Assembly: GCF_020184175.1 (NCBI RefSeq)
Contig: NC_065530.1
Span: 63,589,260-63,653,259 of the forward strand
Length of the DNA stretch: 64,000 nucleotides
Reading direction: 5' to 3'
Source of the DNA: Aphis gossypii
Taxonomy: Eukaryota > Arthropoda > Insecta > Hemiptera > Aphididae
Positions 53,101 to 63,934 of this stretch are shown piece after piece. Below the pieces are notes generated by a model that worked only from the letters and a program-made list of their open reading frames with translations, was not told the DNA's origin and did no database searches. How positions within the stretch are numbered: the stretch's first letter is position 1; every line of letters starts with the position of its first letter. The position numbers and the translations under genes are program-made.

Positions 53101-54004
53101 CGAGATGGTAAAATACACAAATTTTGATAGAGCCATATCAAAGTGTCGTCGGCCAGTCAAAAAGTTGACAAAACAGTGATGTGAAGAGACAGTCGAATAA
53201 GCGCTTACGCGACGTGTGTGCAAAACGTCAAAAAAATTACAATTTTAATATTATTATGCATAAATAATAATAATATGATGTATGCTTAACAGGCAAGTGT
53301 GGGGCCGCCGTGTGCGCACGAGCTTTAAAACACTTCTATAAAATATGTGTAATGTGTATAGGACAATATTATTACGACGATTATTATTTTAAACGCGAAC
53401 GGCCTTGCATGCACATTTCGCACATGAGAAAAATTATTTTTGACATGCAGGCACTCGGCAGTGGCGACGGCGGCGACCCCGAAGTAATAACACGAAATTA
53501 TATTATTATTGTTATTATCGAGTCGACCGGATGCGTTTTTAGTTCTGCCACATACAGGACTTGGCTTATAATATTATTATAAACCGAGCGACGATCGACT
53601 AAACGTGTTTGAATAATATTATATTTTTAGAAACGTATAAGAGGTGTCGCGTTACAGCTTTTTGTGTGTATCCATTTAAAATAATTTATTAAAATTAATT
53701 ATTATTTATAATAAATACGAAGATGATTTATTTCCAAGCGTTATACTGTGTAAGACACCTACAGGATCGGTGGTGAAGGGCTTATAATATATTTTATCCA
53801 CATTTATAATAGATGTACGTACGCTTGTCGCCTGGGCCGAAGGCTTTGGATGAAAACAAGAGTTTGACCTTCCGGTGCAAGCACACTAACGCAGTTTAAT
53901 CGCGGACAGTTCTGTGTATGTGTTAGCCAAAGTCATTTTTTTTATCTTTAAAAAAAAAACGGACATCCGAACTTGAATTATAAATATTGTGTCACCGCGC
54001 ATAA

Positions 54005-54022
54005 ACACACACACACACACAC
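54005..54022 (+). repeat. (CA)n microsatellite
   Basis: Nine AC/CA units followed by ATGTATAT. Confidence 0.85.
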
Positions 54023-54096
54023 ATGTATATGCTTCGTGTATAAAAATAATTAGAGACCTTGAAAATAACATTTATTATATTATTACTAAAATATAT

Positions 54097-54121
54097 CAGT
54101 GGCAGCCGAGGGAGGGACCTT
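54097..54121 (+). mobile_element. hAT-like terminal sequence
   Basis: CAGTGGCAGCCGAGGGAGGG resembles the CAGTGGCGTAGCCAGGGGGG-type terminus of insect hAT-like elements and is preceded by AT-rich DNA. No matching inverted end was found in the next kilobase, so the element is truncated or the resemblance is fortuitous. Confidence 0.35.
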
Positions 54122-55559
54122 CGAACATTGACCGATTGACGGGGCGGCGGGCCATATATATACCTAAATCTATATACCGTATTATATTGACCATGCTACG
54201 CGGTATATAGGTGTATACCTACGCAAAGAATAATATAAATGTGATGTTTATATTATACTTGTGCACGTGTGCAATAGAAAAATTTGCTGTATAAATTAAA
54301 ATATATAAATATAATAACGATTTCGCGTGGGGATAAGAAACAAACAAACGAAAAAAAAAAAAAACTCACGGTTCCGATATCTGTGCGAAATATAAATAAG
54401 CGCGCGCATGGCAGCCCACCCGCCAAGACCGCGTCCGCTATCAATCCGTCAAAAAATCTATACGACCGCATATACCCATGTAATTATAATACCATAAACG
54501 GGCACACGCGAACACAATATAGTCGGTGCGTGTGTGTGTGATAAGGAAAATGCTCTTATGACAAATTTTCCGACCTTCGCGAATCATCATCGCCGTGTGC
54601 CAGCCGCGCGGTATATCTCATTACAATTATTGAGTAATTGACAAGATATATATAATATACCTACGCCCCAAATTCTAAAGTAATGTTTTAAACATATATA
54701 ATATAAAATGTATAATATTATGTACATTATGTAGCTCCACCACCACCTCCGTCATCAGTCATCACCTAAGGTATAAAGAAACATCAGTGAAAACAAAATT
54801 TAAAAAAAAAACGCGCCGTATCGACACGTGTCGTATATATATAATATTATTATATCGACACGCACGCCCTGTTTGCACACTTTTATAGATAAGCCACGCG
54901 CCCTCGTGTTATATAATATAATATAACGTTGTGTACAAGATAAATCACAGCGTACAAGTACGCACACGGGGCACATTTTTTTCTCGACTCGTTTCAATCG
55001 CAGCAGACTTATTTCCTATGCACATGCCAACACAATCGGTCCTAGAGACTATTGCAAAATATGAAATTCAAATATTACAATCGTTTGCTATATAATATAT
55101 GTATACCTATATAACGACCATATCCAAAAGACAAATAACTCGTTGGTCGTTTTAGTATTTATAATTTTTGTGCACACAATATAAATCACTATATTTGCAT
55201 ATTGTGTGTATACATGCAATATTGTGCACAATAAGTTCACGTGTCAATGTCGCACGTGGTTATCTCTGGCTGTCGCTGTCAGTCGCAAAATAAGGACGCG
55301 TTTATCATAACATGTATATAATCGAGAACTGCAATAACTGACGAATTAACTTCAGCTTTATGTCCTCATCGATAATGAACGTTTTAATATAATACATATA
55401 GGTATGGCAATAGCAGTGCAATAATAGGTACACGCGCGGGGTCGTGCTAATTTTGAGTTGAAAAATCGTCGGTTTCTGTCTGTTACCGCTCGGTCTGCAC
55501 AACGTAAGTAAGTATATGTGTATCTATTGTTTATTTTTACTCGGCGCGCGATTTTAAAT

Positions 55560-55635
55560 TAATTGTTTTCCGGTCGGCGAGCGTCCCTCTAAGCGCCGCC
55601 GCTGCAGCCTGCGAGACCTTCGGGGCGAATAAAAA
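55560..55635. other. CpG-rich patch
   Basis: A short GC-rich segment containing GGTCGGCGAGCG and GCGCCGCCGCTGCAGCC, immediately upstream of the AAAT and GAC microsatellites. No function is assigned. Confidence 0.4.
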
Positions 55636-55688
55636 CATATCGCAGCAGTAATAACCTATCTAAATAAATAAATAAATAAAATATAAAT

Positions 55689-55717
55689 CGACGACGACGA
55701 CGACGACGACGACGACC
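55689..55717 (+). repeat. (GAC)n microsatellite
   Basis: Nine GAC units (CGA in phase), preceded at 55,663-55,680 by an AAAT repeat. It is the longest trinucleotide repeat in the window. Confidence 0.9.
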
Positions 55718-56626
55718 ATGAAATAAAAAAATATATACAAACGAAAAATCATAAACGACGAAATAATAATGACGAAAAAGATGGTTTGCGCGCGCATCAT
55801 GTACGCGTAATTCTGCGAATATTGCGCGAATGTTAAGGTTAATTCAAGATCAAGGCCACGGCTCCTTTCCACTCTCTTCCCGTCCAACACGACATTCGGC
55901 ACTCGCACATGCGCCATCGCTTTGCAAATAGTGGAGGTGCTATAGAATATATATATATATGACGTATAAGTGTATAATATACATCACAATATTATTCATA
56001 TTAAAGTATATATGATATTAATTTATTGTAAGTGTATACTTTCGCGCGTGCACCGGTGTCGTCCGTTTGCCCGTCCGCCTAGTGACCTCCAACCTATACG
56101 TATACGATGTACAGATATAATAACTATACTCGATGGCCAGTCACACGTATTATATATTTTAATACGACACGATGGACGATAGAGACCCTTTTGTTTTCAA
56201 CTTCCTCTATACGACCACCTGTGTACAAGATATGCACGCATAATTTATACGCCGAGAAACGAGTATTTTCGTACATATTACGTCATATATTGTAATTTTG
56301 TATCACACGGGTAATATAGGTGTATAGGTGTTGGGTTTCGCCTGTGAGATTTTTATTTTCCACCCACCGAATTTTCAAAAAGAGCACACTCGCGTATAAG
56401 AAAAAATATATATTACACAGATAGGCTATACATAATAAACAATACCGTTACATATTATGTATATATATATTTTTTCTGTATGACATCCTGTTGAATTGGT
56501 ATTTTGTCACTTACGATGCTGTACGTGTTTTGACTTTTGTGCCTATTTCACACTCGCACGCGTCTCTTGGCTATATAATACGCTTATATAAAGTATGCGA
56601 ATATTGCATACGTTGGTAAACGCGCA

Positions 56627-56703
56627 TATAAACGACTTGGGCGTATTTCAGTTTGACCCAGCAACAACCAGACACATAGACTGCGACTAGACGCTGAGAC
56701 ACG
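56627..56703 (+). promoter_or_regulatory. Candidate core promoter with short noncoding first exon
   Basis: TATAAA at 56,627-56,632 is followed by TCAGTT at 56,648-56,653, the arthropod initiator consensus with A at 56,650, then an A/C-rich stretch with an AGACAC box (56,670-56,675, DPE-like), and a GTAAAA donor-like sequence at 56,703. The intervening 50 bases are unusually balanced in composition (CCAGCAACAACCAGACAC) compared with the flanks. Against it: the TATA-to-initiator spacing is about 23, shorter than the usual 28-31; the DPE-like box is at +21, not +28; and the donor is weak. It could be the start of a noncoding RNA or a distal first exon. Confidence 0.25.
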
Positions 56704-56908
56704 GTAAAATATTATGACAAGGACGTGCTTATTATTTGTTAAATTACAAGATTAATATTATTATTATTAACACATTCCTACAAATTAATATTATATACCT
56801 ATGTTGTATCAGAAACTGTTCTCGAAGACCTGTGACAGTCGACATCTACAGGAACGCGATTTCAATAAAAAAATTAATAAGTTATTATAAAGAATAATTT
56901 ATTTTGCA

Positions 56909-56948
56909 GCTTACGCCTCCGCCCCCCCCCCTGGGTTGGAAAACACTA
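56909..56948 (-). mobile_element. hAT-like terminal sequence
   Basis: On the minus strand this reads TAGTGTTTTCCAACCCAGG, then a run of Gs, then CGGAGGCG. This resembles the CAGTG.TT.CCAACC.GGGG termini of hAT-family elements. Only one end was found. Confidence 0.4.
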
Positions 56949-59400
56949 CTTTAAATGATCCGAGATTTGTAAGTAATCACGGGGTTGGTTAGAATGACTC
57001 GGTTATAGGCTCGCATCCATATTATCTTATCAGTAAATGAAAATAACAATAATAGACGTCAAAATCATAGTTATGCTTGTCAATGTGATGAACACAGGAC
57101 TATATAATATATTACACGAGTAGGTAACTATTGACTCGTCTAGCTGGTGATACTCGGAAACTCGAAAACTGGAGAGCATTTTGTCGGATCGTTGATAAAC
57201 GTATAATAATCGTCGGATCAATGGGATCTCAATATCATGCAGTGAGTAAATCAATAAGGATGAGACAAATAAGCATTAACAAACTTAAAACCAATGGGAT
57301 TGCTGTTTTGGGCTAAAAATATGTTTTATAAACTTATAACTCTAAATCCATACAGTTGATATGTTTTTAAACCTTTTTAATTAAATTTGAAGATAATTCC
57401 TAAAGTACTAGAGTATCTATTAGTGTTCGAGAAATGGTCTAGAATATCAAAAGCAAACTACTAATGAACATGACTTATTTGAAATTTCAAAATTTTAATT
57501 TACAGGCTTATATATAGCTTCATTGATTCAAACTACCCTTACTATAAAGATTTCCTGTAGTTTATTAGAGATTGGACAAATAAAACTTATTTCGATTGAA
57601 CGCACTCGGCACTTTCAAGTCGGTACATGCTAATTGTGAAATAGTTCAAGTATCAAAATATCAAAGATGTACATGAAATTGTATAATGTACAACTACTGT
57701 TTAGGATTAGGACGTCATCATGATGTCAGTCAACTTAGATAATTGAGAACATGCCACTATTAAACAAATCATAACCTAACCTAACAAAATTATTTTGTAC
57801 CTATTTTAAATTTCTCTTATTTGTTGAACTGACAGAAGTGTTGCTAAAATTAACGAAAATCTTTTTTTTCTTCTTTTATTCGATTTTTCAAAAGTAATTT
57901 AAAATGTAGTTCGTGGATATGCAAAGAATGATCTCACGAGTCTTAATAATCACAACTTTGCAAGAGTCCCAGGATCGTCGATTAATAACAGATATGAGTA
58001 CAATACGGTATAAACAAACGATAAGTAATACATTATATTATATAATCTATAGACTATATTATACTGATTAGATAAAAAAATGAATAAAATTCTTATATTG
58101 TGGTGTTATGTATTATTACTAAATACTAATCATTGTTAAAGCGCTTATATGATTATCGTTGTTATTGTGCAAAACGATTTCTTGTAAAATCGAGAAGCAA
58201 AATAATAATTGTAACAAGTTCAAAATATCAGTTTATAAAATAGGTAGGTACGTGATAAAACGCACAATTAATATAGTTATATATCAACATTCAACGTATT
58301 CATACATGTATGGTAAAGGCAATATAATATGACATATGTATGTATAATATTATAACTGACACTCGAACTGCAGCAGGTGCCGTTATCTCAAGGACGTAAG
58401 CCCCTCCATGTATGTATATAATTAATTTTAAATAATGTATTATAATAATATCGTTAAGCATTTTATGTGTGTATAATAATATAGGTGTAAAACATAAATT
58501 TTTTGCAGTCCTGTGCTGATCGGTGATGATTTCATATAGACTGACACCGAATTTAACTAAGGCCATATAGTATACGCATAATTTACTATTTTAATATATT
58601 ACTGTAATATATATACATAGGTTGCAGTCATAATATATGTCAACTAAAAAATTATTATACAAATTGGCCATGTGTATATGTATATAGTGCGTGTGCGTGC
58701 AATCTAACGCCGAGGGAAATAATAATTAATTGCGACCGAAATGATAATTAATTTTGCCTTCGAATCGAATAATTTTAAAATAAATCACGTCGCGTATCAT
58801 ATATATTATAAAAGATTTATTGTTGTAGGTATTCTGGCATACTTGATAAACGTTCCGTTCGACAAAGCAACCACGTAAAAATCGAAAAAAAAAGACTTTG
58901 GACGAGCGAAAAGACGCTATATATAGGTTATATAATATAATAGATTTTAAAACTTTGGTTGACAAGATCACAGCGCCAACACGTCATTATAATGTTGTTA
59001 TAAACTGCAGTAGCTCTTCGAAAAATAAAACCTATAATAAGAACTTTTGAAAAAAAGTATAAAAAAAAAAACAACAAACAAAGACTATAGAAATAACAAT
59101 CGAAATGTTTAGTTATTTTTTTAGCTAATCAGTATTATTCAGTAAAATTATTTATTTATTTATTTAATTATTTCAATTTATTCGTTAACTATATAAGATA
59201 CGTCGTATACATTTCAACAAACATATATATTTTAGTGTTTGTATACTATTGTATATATATATTATTATATATACTTTCAGCTTTAGCAACGGCCAGTTAA
59301 AATTATGAAGTGAAATAGGACAACGTGGGACGTATCGATAACAAACGACGCGTAGGTAGGTACACGTAATTTTATTACGGATTTTATTATACGGATTTAT
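56949..59400. other. AT-rich noncoding stretch
   Basis: No gene supported. It contains a near-perfect palindrome GACGTCATCATGATGTCA (57,711-57,728) and scattered TA tracts. The frames 57,030-57,316 (both strands), 58,300-58,566 (minus) and 58,726-58,971 (minus) have no motif. Confidence 0.5.
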
Positions 59401-59755
59401 AATGAAGTAATTATTCTTTTTTAAATGTTCTAAAAGCATTCTTTTCACTGAAGAAAAAATGCTCTTATCTTAAATTTTAAGTTGGGTTTTCGGATGATAA
59501 CCACGTCTACTTTAGTATTTTTGGGGTCCAAAAGTTCCCAAAAGTTTTTTAGAATTGGAGAAAACTGGTTCCGGTACCGATTGAAAGTCTTATCGTCGAA
59601 ATCGCATAACCAAAACCGAAATTTTTGTTTTCCAAGAACCCGAATTGACATTTTTCGAAGGTTCCGGAATGAGCGTGCACCTGCAGTCTCCATGCCAATT
59701 TTATATAACATACTTCCATTGTCTCCTAGCCAGTCTACTTTCATATTTATTTAAT
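59401..59755 (-). other. Two-strand open segment, likely repeat-derived, unknown
   Basis: Both strands are open for 90-99 codons over the same interval (minus 59,445-59,744; plus 59,482-59,754). The minus product is charged and balanced (blocks MKVDWLGDNG, RFWLCDFDDKTFNRYRNQF, NFWELLDPKNTKVDVV), unlike the Tyr/Ile/Cys-rich chance frames elsewhere. There is no recognised domain, no signal peptide and no membrane segment. The flanking AAAAGCATTC...AAAAATGCTCTTA symmetry at about 59,430-59,468 suggests an element border. It could be a fragment of a repeat family, a small orphan gene, or chance. I do not call it a gene. Confidence 0.3.
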
Positions 59756-59949
59756 AACATTATAATAATTTATGTGTACAGCTGCCTGTAACTATTATAA
59801 TACCATCAATTCAGTTAAACCATCGCGTACACGTGCGTTATATAGGAGGCACGCGCTCGTATATAATATTATATTATATGAGTGCACAAAAGTCTTGGTT
59901 GGACGATAACTATATTTTTATATTGGTAAGCGCGGAGTAGTAGTCCAAC

Positions 59950-60285
59950 ATTTTGAGGAGTATCCCGTACTAATCCACTCAGCTCATCCAAACCTTAAAT
60001 ACTCAGACTATTTATCCAAATTTGATTTTTATATGTATATAAAAATACTCGAAAAAATATTTCGCTTCAGAGTACGAAATTAAAAAAGTACGTTGTAATT
60101 CAAAATAGTAAAAAAATTACAAAGACAAATACTTGTATTAAATAATAATACATCTTTTTTTGGTTAAATGTTGTCTAATTTCGACTGGAAATTATGTAAA
60201 AAAATAAAATATTTTCATAAACATTAATTGATTTTGTACATTTTGTCGTACTGTTGTTTGATAAAAGATTCACCCTGTATACAGT
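59950..60285 (-). mobile_element. Diverged relative of the CAGGGTG element
   Basis: On the minus strand this starts TATACAGGGTGAATC (about 60,284) and then aligns with the 8.2-9.2 kb element. Shared blocks are ACATAATTT (about 60,190), TTTTTTAATTTCGTA (about 60,083) and AATATTTTTTCGAGTATTTT, followed by the arm containing TTTAAGG. The plus strand at 59,955-60,000 (CCAACATT, GAGTA, CCACTCAG, CCTTAAATACTC) matches 9,161-9,212. It lacks the roughly 400-base middle of the 8.2-kb copy, which marks that middle as a nested insertion. The opposite terminus is not visible, so this copy is truncated. Confidence 0.55.
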
Positions 60286-60289
60286 GCAG

Positions 60290-61190
60290 ACGGTTTTAAG
60301 CTGCAGCCAGAGTGAGAGCAGCATAATATTAAAATGATATAGTCAGAACCGAATTTCTATATATATATATATTATATAATATTATTATATTTGCAGCGAA
60401 TATGTTTTAATCTACACCTGCTCGTCGTCACGACTTATTATATTTGAACATCTGTATGGTTTACTTACAACCTACCTTTTTTGGGACGTCGTCGCACGAG
60501 ACTATACGATTGGTACAACATATTTTAATAGTTTAATTCTCTCGAATGTAACGGTCGGTTTTATTGAGTATGACGACCGATATCATAAATACCTATATAC
60601 CTATTGATTATTATTAATTTAATAGATATTTTAAAGAAAAAACCAAAATTACCAAGTATATCTACTAGAACAAAAATTAATACCATTTGTATAATATTAT
60701 AATTAATAATCATTATTTATTGTATTACAATAAATTATATATTACCTAAGTTTAAACAGGAAAATATGAAACACTGTGCTGTATTGTGCAACCTTACTCG
60801 CTATGAGCTGTTTATATATTAGCTGACATTGTATAATACAGAAATTACAAAATCTAATTAAGATACTGCAGAGAAGATTTTATAGGTAGGTACTATCTTG
60901 ACATAATAAATATTACACTTTAAAACATTCCGGAAAACAGTATATCTACAATATATACACAAAGAATGAAGATAAACTGCAAGATAAGTTCTCTTAATAT
61001 TTCCCGGATATTCTGAGGACGGAAAATTTAAGTTCATATCCCATTATAACATAACATCACAGAATGACATTATTAACGTTTCATATTAATGCTAGACGGT
61101 ATTATATGATTATATAAAAATTTATATAATTTTTTATTTATTTTTTTCGTATACCTATTTGATATTTTAGTTATTCTTATATGTTACTTC
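60290..61190. other. AT-rich noncoding stretch
   Basis: No gene or element seen beyond TA tracts at 60,359-60,371 and a CpG-richer patch at 60,420-60,510. Confidence 0.5.
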
Positions 61191-63660
61191 AGTGGCACCA
61201 AAATATATAAGATATAATGTATTCGAATAGTACAAATATACGGCTCGGTCGGAGGTCCTTAATGTCCTTATACTCGAAAATGCACAGTCGACATCTGTAA
61301 TCGTTGTACACGTTATTCGATAAACGACCGTTGGTCCGAAATAGTATCCAAGTGTATTATTTTATTATACTCGACATACTCAGTAGAGCGAGTTAAACCC
61401 TGACCTCTGTGTTACTGTTTTAAAGATAAACGTACAAAAACACTGGGACAGTAGCAAATTATAACATGATATTTCATTAAATAAACGACGTCTGGACAGA
61501 TATATATATTTAATATAGCTTATACGCGAGTAAATAGTAATGCTGTATAAAAGTGGAGTAACTTCAAACTTTGGGTTCGAGTGTGGAATTTTAAACGGCC
61601 TCTTCTCAACCAGAAATTATATAGTGAGGTATGAGCTCACATTCATCTTACTGAAATTATTTTATACATTTTTTAAAAATATTATAGCATGTTTTACTAA
61701 TTCAAAATTGTATAATAATATGAAATATTAAAAAAAAATTAACAGTTTAATAGTTTATTATAAGTTATTAAAAGAAAAACAATGTATTACCTCTCGAGCA
61801 AACGGGCCTGCAGGATACGCCATTGAGGCATCTTTAATATACATAAAGGGATTTTTCATTGCAACACTAACAAGCTGCTATATTATCTCATCGTATGTAC
61901 TTATGTACTATATATTATATAAAGTATCGTTGGTAGTAAGTACACATAAAATCATAAAGTTATTCAACTCCTATATAGCAAAATACCCCCTCATTATAAT
62001 ATATTATACCCAATATTATAGTTATTGTTATGTATAAATAATATAACCTATATGTTTATTATTCTAAACGAGGGCGATATCGCGAGATGACAAAAACTCA
62101 TAAGTAGGTGTATACATAACGTACATTTATATAGTCTAGAATAACCGTATAATATATACCACTACATTACCTCGATTACCTCTGCAAAATACTTTAGAAC
62201 GAACACCTGCAGCAGTAGTATAATATAATAATAATAATATACGACTTTACCGCATTATAAATTATAATAACGAAGTGTAAACACCAAAAAAAAAACCCGT
62301 GTACGACCCGTGTAAGTATAATGTACAGCTATGTCACGGCATCCGCCGAGCTCTGCAGGCTCTCGACGACCGTTTACTTCGAGTTGCCGCCGTAAATATA
62401 ACTTAATTTGCGAGTTCGCCGACAACACGTTATTACGTACACGTTTTCCCGTTTTTACATATTTTAACGTCGATAAACCGTGTAAATCACGGCCGGGCCA
62501 TCTCGCACACGCGAGCGCGTGACTGACCACTGACAACGTTTATATAGCACACCGTCCTGAATTCAGAATGTATCCTTACTAATAAGGATACGGATATCTT
62601 GGCGCAAGCGAACGACAGAGTCGGATTGACATTATGTAGAGTCGCAAAAGGAGATTTTACCCCGAAAAATGCACATATTCATATATTATTATAGGTATAA
62701 ATTGTATATTATGTCGTTTTAATCCGCTCCTCGAGTACAAAACATATCAATACATAGTAAGTTATTCGTTTTATCCTCAATCCTGGAGGGCGGTTCAGAT
62801 CCTTAACAGAACGTTAAGTCCGAATTGACGTACCGAATTGATATCGATATAAAACAATAATGATAATCGCCGTAATGACAATATTAAAATAATCCGTCGG
62901 TCGCGCGGTTTTGACCTCGCGCAAACGGTTTTCATTTATGTAATCTCGCCATAAGTTATTATTATTATTATACGCGCATACCGTCGCGGTAAACGAGTTC
63001 AAAACGTTCACTTTTCTCGTCGCGCGGCAGAGGTGGTACCTACGTATTTATCTTATCACTCGTACTTCACTCGGTCTATAATAAATATTGGTCGCCGTGT
63101 ATCACACACGATGTCGTCGCTGTGTGTATATTATTATGATTGATAAATCGTAAACGTACGTGTTATCGGCAATATTGTTAAAATCTCGTCTCAAGGTCAA
63201 TGTCGGCGACCACGCACCTCACCCGTGCCGACCACTCTGCAGCCGTTTCTGCAAACAATACCAATTTATATACTACTTCACACTTTACGTCCTGTTATTA
63301 GGTAATAGTATATAATATTTACACGGTTTATCGATTCACGTAAATAATAATAATGTATAATATTATCGTTTATATAGCTCGCGCATCGCTTCGTTTATAC
63401 TACGTAGTTCGGCAGCCGAGTCAACACTCTCGCCGTCTCTTCGTCCCGATTTTATAACGAAGGATGGGCCATTCCTCCCCCGTCGAGTCCGATCAAAATC
63501 GGTCGTAATTTACGTAAACAATACGAGTAATATATAAATGCGTTAAAACAACCGACGCTGTCGTCCGACGTGAGTGCACGTCACGACAAATATTATTGAA
63601 AATATAATACAATAACACAGCTCCAGATTATGCGTTATGGCACGGCCATCGCGTACAGCG
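61191..63660. other. Mixed stretch, increasingly CpG-rich to the right
   Basis: 61,230-61,420, 62,320-62,540, 62,890-63,030 and 63,180-63,480 are CpG-rich. A TCAAGGTCA box is at 63,191-63,199, and a 9-bp stem (GTATCCTTA/TAAGGATAC) with a CTAA loop lies at 62,570-62,591. The frames 62,255-62,536 (minus) and 62,331-62,522 (plus) are mutual shadows in GC-rich DNA without domains. The gradient of CpG content towards the right edge is what an approach to a promoter would look like. Confidence 0.45.
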
Positions 63661-63934
63661 TTTCTCAGTTGCACGGGAAAGTGAGCTAGTTTTTATAACG
63701 CACCGGACAAGTAGGTCATCAGACGGCTGCTGCGACGGCGGCGTTGGCGGCGGCTGCGCTATGGCATTGAAAATCCGTATCCTGCTCGCCGCCGCAGGAT
63801 CAAATCGTCCTGTTGTTATTTCGTATACAGAGCGTTCGTTTCGACTAAGTATATAGCGTTTTTAGCGGGTGACTATATAGTCGTACGTCGTTGACAATCT
63901 ATCACAGTGTCGACTGAATTATTTTTTTTTTCAG
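63661..63934 (+). promoter_or_regulatory. Candidate promoter, leader exon and 3' splice site
   Basis: A CpG-rich segment with an initiator-like TCAGTT (63,665-63,670), donor-like GTGAGC (63,681) and GTAGGT (63,711), and a strong acceptor: ten or more pyrimidines ending TTTTTTTTTCAG at 63,934. Inside the putative intron or leader is a 31-codon frame, MALKIRILLAAAG onward (63,761-63,856), with G at -3 and +4 of its ATG. After the acceptor, ATG codons at 63,974 (closes after four codons), 63,978 and 63,981 (open to the window end, MMGKPYI) occur. The arrangement fits a gene starting near the right edge, but every element is short and could be coincidental. Confidence 0.25.

Larger units (their letters stand above)
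50801..56620. other. GC-richer mixed noncoding block
   Basis: No exon supported. CpG-rich patches occur at 50,995-51,250, 51,470-51,520, 52,975-53,030, 53,140-53,220, 53,290-53,480, 54,100-54,160, 54,390-54,480, 54,570-54,620, 55,430-55,640 and 55,790-55,920. The block holds CA, GAC and AAAT microsatellites and two transposon-terminus-like strings. Open frames (50,921-51,226 minus; 53,310-53,582 plus; 53,886-54,541 both strands; 54,800-54,997 minus; 55,660-55,917 minus; 55,970-56,295 plus) have no domain. The GAC repeat alone creates a polyvaline run in one of them. Confidence 0.5.

Noticed and set aside
57775..57785. CCTAACCTAAC, telomere-like
   Set aside because: Only two units; insect (TTAGG)n telomeric arrays are long. 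Similar short strings occur at 4,675 and 11,099.
62568..62591. GAATGTATCCT resembling part of miR-iab-4, beside a short hairpin
   Set aside because: The seed region is absent, the stem is only nine pairs, and the remainder of the precursor does not match.
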